DNA from: Sialis fuliginosa
Lineage: Eukaryota; Arthropoda; Insecta; Megaloptera; Sialidae
Direction: 5' to 3'
Assembly (NCBI GenBank): GCA_961205875.1
Contig: OY540813.1
Location: 26,445,001-26,509,000, forward strand
Length of the DNA: 64,000 nucleotides
Under the pieces are notes generated by a model. It did no database searches. It was not told the origin of the DNA and worked only from the letters and a program-made list of their open reading frames with translations. The position numbers were made by a program, and so were the translations under genes. Shown here one piece after another: positions 11,377-22,570 of the stretch; within the stretch, counting starts at the first letter, position 1; each line of letters begins with the position of its first letter.

Positions 11377-13136
11377 TACTAGACGTGACAAAAATGACAA
11401 GCTAAATATGTAAAAAAAATATAACAATGTAAACTAAATAAAATAGAAAATTAGCTACAGTTAAACTTTTTAATATTGAAAAAAATTGTAATAAAAGTAT
11501 GCGTTGCATTTATTTATTTGAAATCATAGATATTTCATATTTATTAAAATAACTTTTTTTTTAATACACGATGCATTCAAAGTAACGGCTTCAATTAAAA
11601 ATGTCGTTGAAGTGTTGTTAGCTCGTTTTTAAGCTGGATTTCTGACAAGAAAAATTGTTATATTAGTGATTATAATACGTTACTACATATATCGATACAA
11701 TTTAAAAAATTCTAACAAGTCATAACAAAGATATAACGTATTTTATTCATTATTGAATAAAAATCACAATTGCCATTCAAAACTAAAATATTTTTGTTAG
11801 TCGAGGCGTGTCAGCCAAAACTAACAATTACTCGAGTGCAATATTAAATGTAAATCACGTAAGCTTTGGACAAAAGAATGGTAGATTTTTATTTATTTTT
11901 TGTTAGAAATTATCAATTGTAAATTTTCTTTAATATGGGCATGCCGTAAATCAATTATCATAACATACCTAGTTCAAGGATCTTGGGTTTTTGACAATGA
12001 ATGTTCTATTTACTAATGTCAAATCGGACGGACAAAAAAATATAAAAATGTATTATAATACGACATAATTTTGTTATTGGCATTAATAAATAGTTTTTTG
12101 TTTTTAAACGAAATATTACTATTATTAAATAACCTAGAGATTAATATATTATCAATGAGGCCTCATAATGGAGAAACAGGCTTAAATAAACACATTAGCG
12201 GCAAAAGATCATAAATTAAAAAAGCGTTAAGATATCACGATTTTCTCATGTATTTTTTTCCTTATTAAGATTCATTTTATAGAATTCATATTGATCGATT
12301 TTGATTAAACTTGAAAAATAATTTCATTAAAATTTCTAATTTCAACCCATTATCGATTCTCTTATATATCTCTACCACACACTGGAAAACATTATATAAA
12401 AATTAAATTAAATCAACAAAAATATTCATAAACTAGAATACTTGTATAAGATATAATGTCAAATTCTGGTACGACGAAAATTATGCCTAAAGCTATAATT
12501 AAAGCTATATCTAAGCATTTAATATCTTATGCGTTTAGCAATTCCTCACATCACAAGATCAAAGACGTAATGATGCTATTCAATATGCGGGTGCCACGTA
12601 CAAAACACACACACACACTTGCATACACCCACGCACACGCGCACGCACGATCGGGATTATGTAAACAAACAGTATGCTGAAAACATGCTATTTGTTGTAA
12701 ACCATTAATTAAAATTTAAAAATGGCACATTTAGTTGACAATATTTAAAATGTTATTTAAGACGGTCAGTTAAAAACAATGTTTTTTTTAGAATTAATTA
12801 GTTTCAAAATCATTATTATTTATTTATTTATTTAAAATATCTTTCAGAAGACAAATTAAATAGCTCCTCGAAACAAAAGAGTTTAATAATAATGTAAAAA
12901 TGCAATCTGTATGGTATGTCAAAAAATATGAATTGAATATAAAATATCGGTATGGAGAACGATACATGACTTCCATGTTCTATCTATCTTTTTAAATAAT
13001 TTTTAAATATACATTTTTTAATTTTAAATATTTTATTTATATAACCTACTACTATGAATATACATATCGTAATACATTAAAAAAACATATATACTTACAA
13101 CGGTTACAGCTCTTTTTGCCATTTGTATATAAATAT
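11377..13136. other. AT-rich DNA with one CA-rich microsatellite
   Basis: No coding or terminal-repeat structure recognised apart from the CA-rich tract at 12605-12649. The 74-residue frame over that tract (12456-12680) is not supported: its carboxy part is simply the translated CA repeat. Confidence 0.5.
12605..12649 (+). repeat. Imperfect CA/CGCA microsatellite
   Basis: (CA)n runs with interruptions, passing into CACGCACACGCGCACGCACG. It is alternating purine-pyrimidine throughout, so it could adopt Z-form DNA. No function implied. Confidence 0.8.
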
Positions 13137-13731
13137 TAGTTTTCTAATGTCAAAAACATAATTCACATTCGTAGAAAAACTAATTTGACAATTTGAATTT
13201 AGTTGCATTTGTTTCCAAGGCAACATGAATTAATGACATATCAGTATTTAAAATTCAAATTTTAAGTGTGTTTTTCATCCCTTTAATGGCTGTTTAGGCA
13301 CGTACAAATAATAAATGTCCCTTAGATTCAATTGAACTGCAAATGTACCAAATCTTATCAAAATTAGTGAGATAATACTCGCAATATTCATTTTTTTGAC
13401 GAAAAAAGTTACAAAATTTCGAATATTTCCAAAACCCCTTATCCGATTAGCACCAAAATCAATAGGTCTGGAGTACTCACTGAGACAAATATTTTCCCCA
13501 AAAATAATTCAGATCGGTGCATTTTTACAGTAGTTATCGTGAACGAAAAAAAATCTACATCCTGACAGACAGACACACAGACACACAGACACACGCACAG
13601 CCGCCATGCGGAAATTAACTTTTCTTTACGTTTTGAAGTTAGTACAATCAGAATTTGTCATTTTCTTGGACACGATTTTTCGATGGTATTACAATACTTC
13701 CATTTCCTTCGGAACATGGAAGTAAAAATAC
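13137..13731 (+). mobile_element. Dispersed repeat family E, long copy
   Basis: The start 'TTAGTTTTCTAATGTC', then 'TTTGACAATTTGAATTTAG', the GACA/CACA tract at 13565-13598, 'TTTCTTTACGTTTTGAAG' and the end 'GAACATGGAAGTAAAAA' all recur in the same order at 46367-46596. The second copy lacks about 360 bp of the middle. No coding frame. The 'GACAGACAGACACACAG' tract is the degenerate primer-like stretch common to many insect non-autonomous repeats. Confidence 0.6.
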
Positions 13732-14736
13732 TATAAGAAACTTTTAAGACATTATTTTTTGCTGAAACAAATATTGATATCAATACCTATACCAAATGAT
13801 TTGATATAATACATTGATTGTTACTGGGAAATCGATTAAATATTATATTACTGATTAAATTTGTTACTACAGTACATATTATGTTTTGCCAATATCACTT
13901 CCTGTGTATAAGTTTAGAAAAGGTTGTTTGTTTTGTATACATGTATATGTACATTGTACATAAATACATGTATATTAATTACGTAATAAACGTTAACATT
14001 TCATAAGAGATTAAAATTGTATTGATATTTTTATATAAATTATAGACATCGACGAGATATCAACGAAATAACATAACTACTTTTCTTGATAAAACTGATA
14101 GGTGTATTCTGCCATATATAGATACTTAAAAAAAAATTTGGTGGAGTTTGAAGAATGGAGCTCATTCAAAATAAGGTTAAATTTATAATGGTCCCAAAAT
14201 AACGCCATTATTGACACTCTTCCATTCTTAAAGATAACAATCACGAGAGCCTTGAAGTGTTTGAAAATATACCATTATTCATTGCTTGATTATGTGTTCT
14301 ACTCTCGGTGTGATTTCTTTATAAAAATGAGCATCCTTTCTTAAATATGTTCATGTTCACCACATTTTCCGAAAGAGCGCACTACAGTCTCCATAATTAC
14401 TTATTAATAGTTTAATACAGCTATATTATGTCGATTTTTGATACTTTTAAAACTAGTGAAATAGATTGCAGAACTTAATAACATAATAGCAATCTTTTGA
14501 ATTCACTTCATTAAATATCAAAATAGAATAATTTTTAAACACAGCCAAAAATATCTTGTAGAAGTAGAAAAATTTGTAGTTTATTATTGAAAATCCACTA
14601 ATTAGTTAAAAGGTATTGCAACTCACATTTTAATTTTTAATTTTTAGAAGTTACCTACCGAATTTTGTCGTAAAAAATTTAACAATTATATTAATTCATT
14701 TTTTTAAGTTATGTACAAGATATGTTATTTTCGTAT
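13732..14736. other. AT-rich DNA, nothing recognised
   Basis: No terminal repeats or domain-bearing frames. The 62-residue frame at 13818-14006 is hydrophobic only because the DNA is T-rich. Confidence 0.5.
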
Positions 14737-14856
14737 AAAGTACTAGCACTAGTCTTGAACGCTTTGAGAGCAAAGTACATTGTTTTTTAACTCGGTACAT
14801 TTAATTTAAAAATGTTCAGCACTGGGGTATTGTTCAAGACTGGTGCCAGTACCTTA
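14737..14856. mobile_element. MITE family D, short copy with both ends
   Basis: About 120 bp. The left end AAAGTACTAGCACTAGTCTTG and the right end, reverse-complemented AAGGTACTGGCACCAGTCTTG, match over about 21 bp. The left part also shares 'CGCTTTGAGAGCAA' with the copy at 9297. It is an internally deleted member of the family. Confidence 0.65.
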
Positions 14857-15313
14857 CTGACTATGTAAGTTGACCCCAAATGTTCTCATATGTGTGTCAT
14901 TATTCATTCATGAGTTTTTCTTTCATAATGTAATCAGTAAATATATATAAAGAAACCCAGTATGCTTTGAAGAATACTGTATGGAGGGGATAAATAATTG
15001 GCGGTCAGCTCAAAGCAAAAAACTTTCATCTAAAGAGAATTAATTTTTCCCTCGGTTTTACTTTAGCTACAAAATCAATAACAAAAAGGGGAAGAAAATT
15101 AATGAGTTTATATAAGTACAACATTTATCTGAATTATTTAAACATCAATTCATTTTTTATTCGAATAAATGTGACTGAAATTAAAAAAGTTAGGAATGTG
15201 CGTTTTCTTTGAATTAGAAATATGTAAAACGTTTACAGTAAAATAAAGCGTTTTCAGAATGAGTTTAAAAAATTATTTTGTGAGATAATAAATTAATGTT
15301 TAGTATTTAATAA

Positions 15314-16040
15314 AACGACAAGGTGCGTGTTGGGCACGCACATGATAGGTTTCCGTAGTCATCAAGATTTATAAACAAGAGTTATTTCAATTTTTTTTTA
15401 TAAACTATTATAGTATATAGCAGGGCTTCGAACCGGAACTGAACCGAAAAGAGGAAACCGGAAAACCCCTTATTTTTGCCGGAGCAAAAACCAGAACAGA
15501 ACCGAAATAAAAATAAATAAAATCAAAAGATCATTAACACTCAATGGGGTAAGTGAAAAAAAATGTGAGTTCACTTTTCAGTCTATGGGAGGGAGGTCCA
15601 AAATAATTTTGACAGTGTTCGTTATAATTTTCAATGAAAGTACTAATTAAAAGCTATATTCTCGAATTTTTTCAGCTTTTTTATTTTGATACTAGTTTAG
15701 AAAATAGAAGGGGGGGACGCTCTAATAATGACTTTGAACGCAAATATATCGTGACTGAAGGGTGAAAATCAAAAGGTCATATGATATTTTTTTATTGAAT
15801 TTTAGGAAACCTATCTAAATACACCCTACATAATAGATTAAGTGAATTTTTTTTAATATACTATTCAGTCTATGGAAAGGGGATCCAAAAAAATGTTTTT
15901 TTCAAAAATCTTATCGTTTCTGTTATTAGGTTAACAATCTTCGTCCGTATACCAAATTTCATCTTAATCGGCTTAAAATTTTTGAGGACGGACGGACATG
16001 ACGAAACTATAAGGTTTCCTAGTTTTCTACGGAAACCTAA
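15314..16040 (+). mobile_element. Lepidopteran-type non-autonomous repeat, copy 1
   Basis: It opens with 'AAGGTGCGTGTTGGGCACGC' and 'GGTTTCCGTAGTCATC', and closes with 'ACGGACGGACATGACGAAAC' followed by 'TTTTCTACGGAAACCTA'. GGTTTCCGTAG and CTACGGAAACC form an inverted pair near the two ends. The same order is seen at 53343-54116. The internal text 'CGTCCGTATACCAAATTTCA' and 'CTTAATCGGCTTA' is shared. Such repeats are abundant in moths and butterflies. The frame at 15982-16254 merely starts in it. Confidence 0.6.
15417..15540 (+). mobile_element. Insertion in the repeat copy: AACCGGAAC-rich segment
   Basis: A ~125-bp block, 'CAGGGCTTCGAACCGGAACT' onward, interrupts the repeat relative to the copy at 53343. 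It is built of degenerate GAACCGGAAC/GAACCGAAA words. The CAGGG start suggests a hAT-type MITE, but no clear second terminus or 8-bp duplication was found. Confidence 0.35.
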
Positions 16041-16383
16041 AAATGATCTAGAAATCAGTTTCGTAAAATTTTGTACTTATAATAAATTCAGCATCACTGA
16101 AATGAAAAGTAAAAGAAAATCTATTAGGTTAACGAACTTGAAGCACGAAGTCTGCTTTTTAAAAAAGAATCGTTTTATTGCGTGTTATACGTTACATTTT
16201 TCGCACAGAATGGACATACATATAATTATTCTAACAAAGATTCTTGGAAAATGAATTACCTATAAAAATCAATTTTATTAATTAAAAATTTTATTTCGTA
16301 CTTGGCATTTTTTCTATATTAATCATCGTTGTTTGAAAATAATTTTAAAAAATACTTGAGATTAATTAATGAAATTGAATACA

Positions 16384-16965
16384 GGACCGGCTTTAGTATC
16401 ATTACTTCCCCGGGGCAAAATTTATTTGGTACCTTTTTTAAGTGAGAATTACTGGATTTTAGTTTTGCAAATTCCTTCTTCGATTTTGACGAATTAAGAA
16501 ACAGAAATACTTAAAGTCATTTAGAACACTAATCTTACGTCTATATATTATACAGTTTTTTAATCAATTTTGAGTACTTAAAATTGACGACTGAATATCG
16601 CATTTGCACACTATAACGTCCAATTTTATTCTCAATTTCATATCTTAACATAATAAATAAAACATTTTCTATTTTTTGTAAAGCATTTTATGTAAGCATT
16701 CATAGAAAATTTTAATAACTGATAAATTAATTTTATATTATAATCTGTTCTTGAATACAACTGTTCTAAATTAATGAACCACTAAAAATGTAATAAAAAT
16801 GATCATAAAAAATTTTAATGAAATAAATTTTTCATTATTTAGACGTAAACGTATTATTTCGATGGCAATAAAAATTTATAAAATTTCCCATTAATTACTG
16901 AGCACAACATTAAAAGCGTATTTTCTGTTTTGCTGCCCTTGGTCGGTTGCCCAATCGCTTCTTAC
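16384..16965. mobile_element. Possible worn hAT element
   Basis: The left side reads CAGGACCGGCTTTAG followed by CCCCGGGGCAAAATTT. The right side carries GCTGCCCTTGGTCGGTTGCCC, whose reverse begins GGGCAACCGACC. Blocks like GGCCGGC...CCCGGGGCAAA at one end and GCTGCCCCTGG..GGTTGCCC at the other are typical of hAT-derived repeats in insects. Between them the sequence is AT-rich and non-coding. No 8-bp duplication confirmed. Confidence 0.35.
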
Positions 16966-17496
16966 ACTGCCTTATATGGATGTACACAGAAAAAAAAAAC
17001 TAAAATTGAGGGGTTACATCAAACCGTCACTCCGGAAAATGATACTTTTTTAGTATTTTTTTTTTAGAATAATAAAAAATCAATCACATGTTTGGAGGAT
17101 TTATTATACATGTCTCAAAACATACCAAAAAAATTTGTGCTCCACTGCGGAAAACAGAACTTTCATGAATCAACATCCAAAACAAAACAAAATTTCTCTT
17201 TATTTTCATTAGTTTTCTCAGCGAAGTATACACGATTATTAAAAAATACCAATTTTTGCATATTTTGCATTACTTTGAACAAAAAATCGCGTTTTTGACG
17301 AGAAAAAAACGGCTTTAAATTGTATATAAACACCGTAATTGTTAACCAATCGTAAAAATCGTGTGTACTTCGATGTAAAATTTATCTAAGAAGTTATAGT
17401 TAAGATACGTTTTCCGCAGTTTTTAAATACGTGATTTTGATAAAAATGAGTTTAATGTTTGAAAAATGTTTTATTACATGTGATACGATTCGGGTG
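16966..17496. other. AT-rich DNA, no gene seen
   Basis: The 68-residue frame at 17092-17298 is lysine- and phenylalanine-rich with no domain. No repeat ends seen. Confidence 0.45.
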
Positions 17497-17519
17497 GTGT
17501 GTGTGTGTGTGTGTGTTGT
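17497..17519 (+). repeat. GT microsatellite
   Basis: (GT)n of about ten units, followed by the purine tract GAGAGACAGAGAGATGG at the edge of the GC-rich island. Confidence 0.85.
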
Positions 17520-17992
17520 GTGAGAGACAGAGAGATGGTGTTTTATTGTTTATTTTTATTTAAAACAATAACAATGTGAATATACAATAATATTTGTTAT
17601 GTTATATTGTATATTATAGTGTAGTGATTAAAGGGTTGGCTGCATCTTGAGTTTGGTGGGATTTATGACTGACGTGTTGGACGGCGACGGCGTCCAAGAT
17701 GCGATTGAGATGGCGACGGCTGGGCGTCGTGTAGAGGGGTCACGCGGGTGGTGACCACGAAAGCCTAGGCGTCGTGAGCGACGGCGGGGGCGTCGACGTG
17801 TTGAGCGTCCGTGAGCGCGCCTGGAGGTGATGTCCGAGGGCGGACCTGGAGATAGCGTCCGAGGGCGTCGGTGCGGGCGTCGGCGTCGTAGAAGACGGCA
17901 GGAGCTGACCTGGTGGTGACTTCCGTCGGCGTAGCCTAGTGTCGGAAACCCACTAGGAAAGTTTTATGGATATCAACTTGACGTAGCCAATA

Positions 17993-18230
17993 CTCTATGC
18001 CGTCCCAAGACTCGCAACGAGCGCTGCGGCGGCCTCAGGGACGGTGTCGAGAATTATATGGTTTCGTCAAACTCTAGGTCGTCCCAAGACTCGCAACGAA
18101 CGCTGCGGCGGCCTCAGGGATGACGTCGAGAAATATGTTATGACTTAGTCGAGCTCTAGGTCGTCCCAAGACTCGCAACGAACGCTGCGGCGGCCTCAGG
18201 GATGACGTCGAGAAATATCAACAATGACTT
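17993..18230 (+). repeat. Three tandem units of about 80 bp
   Basis: The units start at 17993, 18072 and 18154 (spacings 79 and 82). Each contains 'CGTCCCAAGACTCGCAACG', then 'GCTGCGGCGGCCTCAGGG', then 'GTCGAGAA'. Units two and three are nearly identical; unit one has diverged. Translation in all three forward frames meets stops, so this is not a protein repeat. GC content is far above the flanks. Confidence 0.85.
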
Positions 18231-18292
18231 TGTCAAAACGAGAATATCTGAGCCAGTCAGTAGGATTCAACAAAATGCTGAGCTGGTCAGTT

Positions 18293-18349
18293 GAGTCCTC
18301 CCGAAGAAGTTCTCCTATATCGTCAGTGAGTCCTCCCGAAGAAGTTCTA
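18293..18349 (+). repeat. Direct repeat GAGTCCTCCCGAAGAAGTTCT
   Basis: The 20-bp word GAGTCCTCCCGAAGAAGTTC occurs at about 18293 and again at about 18328, separated by 15 bp. It lies just downstream (minus-strand sense) of the TATA-like box, where it could be part of a leader. Confidence 0.8.
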
Positions 18350-18584
18350 ATTTGTTTTCAAAATACGTGCAGTTTTATACTAATTTCGCTGGGTAACTCA
18401 GGGGCGCGCACAGTGCGGGCGGTAGAATGGCAGGCTCGTGCCTGTGACGTAACGTCTCGTTCTTAGAATCTTCAACACTTGAATATTTTTAAGGGTGCGG
18501 TGTGCAGCGGGGGTAGGTGTGTGTTACTGCAGACGTTGTAAGTGTTCGTGCCCTGACCGTAGATAACATGTGCATGTCATAAAA

Positions 18585-18610
18585 CCTTTGCTAAATACTT
18601 CTAGCAAAGG
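18585..18610. other. Perfect 9-bp stem hairpin
   Basis: CCTTTGCTA and TAGCAAAGG flank an 8-nt loop (AATACTTC) at the right edge of the GC-rich island. No T-run follows on either strand, so it is not a bacterial-style terminator. It may mark the element's edge. Confidence 0.6.
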
Positions 18611-18620
18611 GTCGCTTATT

Positions 18621-19518
18621 GCTTCTTGACCGCATCTCTATTGACTGTTTACTATGTGATTTGTTTGTGTACAAAAATGCATTACAAAATAATATTTATT
18701 TTGTTCATAGGCGTATCACATGCAAACGTCGACGTTATTTCCGACTTTTTTTTTTCGAGGCTTTTTGTCGGTTTGGTGGTTTTCGGTAGCTTATCTTTCT
18801 TATTTTTTGGCTTGAGACCGAGTTACCATGTATTCATTACCACACATTTTTCACCGCTTTCACATCTAGGTTGTTTTGTTCATTCAGAGGCACTTTGGAA
18901 AGTGAGCTCTAAATATAAAAAAATAAAATTTCGCTTATAGTTTATTTTGTACCTATATCATTTTTAAGACGTTTATACATTAAGTAAATAAAAAAATGCC
19001 CAAATTCTTATATTAGGTATAAGGCCTTAAATTGTATTTGATAAGTTATATATCCAATATTTCTATTTATTTAACTATAACAATTAAAACATTCTTTGAC
19101 ATTTCAAGGGTAAAACAAAACTACATTTATCAGCGTATGCGTGTTATCTTAATGGAACCGTACAACGGTTCTACAGAAATTTTAAATTTCCGTATAAAGG
19201 AATGATGAATATTTCATCTTACGTTAAAGGCTACAGCATAATATGTTTTATCAAAACATTTACTCACCACAGCTTTATTTACATTAGTTAATTAATTTAA
19301 ACTTTTGGTTACCCACTATCTTGTGAACCGTGAGAAGTATTTATTTGCCTTACTCACGGTGTATTCAAACAGGTTTATGTCAAGGAACTATTTATTTAAA
19401 ATAATTCAAAAGTGAATTAAAAGTGTTCGTGTTGATGTGCTCATTCATATCATAATGTAAACAAATATTTTGATTTAAGTAAATGAATTTATTTTCGTAA
19501 TTTTTAGAATTTATTTTT
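18621..19518. other. AT-rich DNA, no gene seen
   Basis: A 104-residue frame at 18626-18940 is phenylalanine-rich and hydrophobic, but it has no recognised domain and no homologue I can name. It starts inside the edge of the GC-rich island. Not supported as a gene. Confidence 0.45.
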
Positions 19519-19600
19519 AGTGTTCCATACCATAATCGGAAAAATGAAACATTCATGGAATCAACACTGTTTTCGTCCATCTGTCTGTCACAACCTCCTA
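19519..19600 (+). repeat. Dispersed repeat, pair with 61203-61290
   Basis: 'TTCCATACCATAATCGGAAA', 'ATGGAATCAACACTGT' and 'CTGTCACAACCTCCT' match, in order, 'TTCATACCGAAATCGGAAA', 'ATGGATTCAACACTGT' and 'CTGTCACAGCCTTCTTG' at 61203-61290. Both are short, worn fragments. Confidence 0.5.
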
Positions 19601-19648
19601 GTGTATGCATATTATTTATCATACCTGAGAATATTTATGAACCACGTA

Positions 19649-20235
19649 GGGTCAACTGGGGTAAAAGTGAAACAAAATACAAATCTTTCATGTTTTTTGA
19701 CAGTTAACGATTCAAATTCATACTTTAATTTTTTCTACTAGATGCGCTTATAAATAACCATTTTAAATACTTACGTCATTTGAAGTATACGATACAACAC
19801 GGACTTTAAAAATGACAAGTGTATTTCATTTTTAACCTCTAATTTGGGAAAAAGTGAAACAGGTAAGGGAAAAGGTGAAACAGGCCTCAAATGGAAAATA
19901 TTTCTCTAAAAATTAAAAGAAAAGCTACAAAGGCAACTTTGATTTATCTTCTTTGTGGCATATCAATGTGAAATTGTAACTTTAATTAATATCTGAGCTA
20001 TACAGAAAGTTATGTGCAAAGAATTAAAATTTAATTCACACTTTTTTGACATCGACTAACAGGGGAATCTGTAGGGGTGACATATCACTTACTAGGCGAT
20101 TCATATTTTCAGGTCGCTTTAACAAACCTTTAATGATGATGTCAATTTTTATAATTCTCCTATAAACAAATTAGTTTTTTAGTTGCAATCTTGTTTCAAC
20201 ATTTTTTGGTGTTTCATATTTACCCCGCTCGACCC
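19649..20235. mobile_element. 587-bp TA-flanked element with GTGAAACA repeats
   Basis: Left end GGGTCAACTGGGGTAAA; right end, reverse-complemented, GGGTCGAGCGGGGTAAA. Both are directly preceded by TA. The words AAAAGTGAAACA, AAAAAGTGAAACA and AAAAGGTGAAACA occur at the left end and around 19850-19880, and an ATGAAACA inside the right end. No coding frame of note. The TA duplication suggests a Tc1/mariner-type mover, but the terminal sequence is not one I can assign. Confidence 0.6.
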
Positions 20236-22061
20236 TATATCTTACGATTTATATCGACATAATACGATTCAATATAAAAATAAATTATTGAATTAAAATT
20301 AAAACTGCTATCTTGTGTATTTGTGACAACTCTAAGTACTATTTATTTGATACGTTAAAGAAAATGAGAAAAAGTACGGCATTCACTTCAAAATTCAATT
20401 GTATAGGTTCCATAGTTATTAACAATATTATAACCGACATTTTAGTATACACTGCTATTTTATATTTTTGTATTTTTATTTCCAAGTCTTTATTTTAATA
20501 AATCGAGTTATATCCACTTACTAATTATATTTTCTGCTGACGGTAGTTTTTATTTAATTTACCATAGGTAATTTAAAACGTACTTCGTGACAACATACAT
20601 TTCTAAATTGGTTGTAGGAAAATACCACTTATACATACTAAAAACAGTAAATTCACAACCCCTATAACATTCTGCCATCTAAAAGCAATCTGCAATGAAA
20701 AAGAACTTTTAAAAATGCAATCATAAACATTTATCAAGCGTTTAATAACATACTTGGAGGTGGACTGAAAAACAAATAATGTGAGGTTAGGTTAACACAC
20801 GATGGTAAATTAAAGTAATTGTGTTCACATGTAAGAACACAATAGAGGTGCAATGAGTGGTTTATACGTGCGTATATTGGCTGACTGCCATCTGCCTTGG
20901 CTTCTGGTTCCGGGTACAATGAGGATAAGGATGTTAATCTTTTACAATACAAAATGGATACTTTTATTTATCAATAATTGAATAAAAACAAAAAAAAAGT
21001 TTGAGATCCATGTAAGACAAATCCCAATGTATTAGCAAAGGACACTGCACTAGTCTTATGAGATCATTATTTGAATGATCATAAATTTGTACAGGCGTAA
21101 GGACCTTTGAAGTCTGAATGCAATGTTAGTCTTCTTACCTTGAGTTGCATAAAGCAAAATTAACCATGATTAGTTAATTAGTTGTTTTCAAACTACGATT
21201 AATGTTAATTCTAAACTTAATCTCAATTTGTAAATGAACAATTCACTAAATATGATAATTTTTTACTTCTTAAAATTTATCATAACCGTGATTGTTTTTT
21301 TAGAACTGACGTAATAATCGTTTTAAATCAACCGATTAACTAATTGTAATTAATTTTACTTATACAACCCAAGGTTAGTGTTAAGATTGAATTCGATAGG
21401 ATTATGAATTTTTTTAGTGTCTTTTTCGAAAAAGTTTGCTATTAAATGTTATAAACAAAATTCAAAATGTTTGCTAAAATTCAATCCTAATTAGTTATTA
21501 ATTAATTAATATGAGTTACAAATTTCTACTATAGTTATATTAATTTTATTAAATTGATATTATTTCGACAGTTCTTACTGCCAGCGATCTACAATGTATA
21601 ATAAAACAATCGATTTAAATTAAATTAAAAACTACCCCAAGTAGGCACCAGCTTGAACTCTTTCTCGCCAACCGGACGCCCGCCACACGCGCCCCTAACT
21701 CCGAGCTCTTTAAATATGATAGCGCGCACAATTGAATAGATTGAAAGAGAGCACATCGCTAGAATTCAATGAACCAGTTATTTGCTCTGCTTGTTACCGG
21801 ACTGAATATAAACAGCACCAATATCGCTCTACTAGGTAATTCGATTTTATTACCGCGTATTATTGTACGTGTGTACTTTTGTTATTTATTATTTGTGGGT
21901 TGTGGGTGTGTACTTTTTTTAATTTTCGAACTGTATTGAAGTTAATTAATTGTCTGTTATGTACATATGTATGTATATGTAGTAATTATTTGTTTTGATT
22001 TAATTGATTAAATGTTCAGAGATATTTTAGTTTCTGATGATTACTGAAGAATATTTTGAAG
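20236..22061. other. AT-rich DNA with one GC-elevated segment
   Basis: Mostly A/T-rich. At about 21650-21850 the sequence becomes richer and unique-looking ('CGCCAACCGGACGCCCGCC', 'CTCCGAGCTCTTTAAATATG', 'GTTACCGGACTGAATATAAA'). It has no open frame or terminal repeats, so it is a candidate conserved non-coding element at low confidence. The 72-residue minus frame at 20734-20952 has no domain. Confidence 0.3.
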
Positions 22062-22570
22062 AAAAAAAACATCTGCTGAGTAAATGCATAGTGCTTCCTC
22101 GTGCTAAATTCTCCAAAGGTAGTTAATTATTGAACAATTTAAATTAAAACCCGATAAAGTGTTCAGATAAATTGCTTGGCGTTGGTTAACCATTTAATTT
22201 TTATACAATTTTACTACTATTATATACTATATATACTAACTATTAGTTCGAAATTTTTCTTAAGACGCGCCTGATTATTTTTTCCTATATTTTTAATTTT
22301 TTGATAATTTCAATCCAAATCTAATGCTAAAATTATGACAAATCTTTGTAAGTGAATATTTTACAACAAATATTGTAGACCTATGTACATATATAATAAG
22401 AAATTGAATGCTCTACAAAAAAGTTTCTGTAAAATTTTCACGTAAACAGACAGACACTGACCTGAAACGGAAAGATCAATTTAAAATTTTAAAATCGGAG
22501 AACTATTTTTTGTCTCATTTTAAAACGATCACAAAGCTTCTCGTATCTTATTGCGAAGAAGCAAAATAAT
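22062..22570 (+). mobile_element. Dispersed repeat family F, copy 2 (internally shortened)
   Basis: It starts 'AAAAACATCTGCTGAGTAAATGC', cut here to the shared 'CATCTGC.GAGTAAATG', and ends 'AAAGCTTCTCGTATCTTATTG'. It matches 30292-31037 at both ends in the same orientation but lacks the copy's 'GAACCACTGAACC...' centre and the 20-bp tandem. The chopped centre is replaced by a short GACAGACACTGACC junction. Confidence 0.65.

Larger units (their letters stand above)
17541..18620 (-). other. GC- and CpG-rich island; possible solo LTR or non-coding unit
   Basis: About 1 kb with many CG dinucleotides (GACGGCGACGGCGTC, GGCGTCGGCGTCG) inside DNA otherwise poor in G and C. On the minus strand it has a TATAAAA box at about 18373-18379 and several AATAAA-type signals at about 17541-17562, which bracket a unit of roughly 800 bp. 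No minus-strand frame over 60 codons crosses it. The plus-strand frame 18224-18466 (80 residues, serine-rich) has no domain I know. TATA box plus poly-A signal in one GC-rich block fits a solo long terminal repeat, but no TG...CA ends or flanking duplication were confirmed. A promoter island or a GC-rich satellite remnant are alternatives. Confidence 0.45.

Noticed and set aside
12456-12680. 74-residue frame with His/Ala/Thr-rich tail
   Set aside because: The tail is the translated CA/CGCA microsatellite.
18585-18610. Rho-independent terminator
   Set aside because: Hairpin lacks a T-run and the setting is eukaryotic.
18626-18940. 104-residue hydrophobic frame with membrane-like stretches
   Set aside because: T-rich DNA yields Phe/Leu/Val runs; no signal for expression, no domain, and its start lies in the edge of the GC-rich island.
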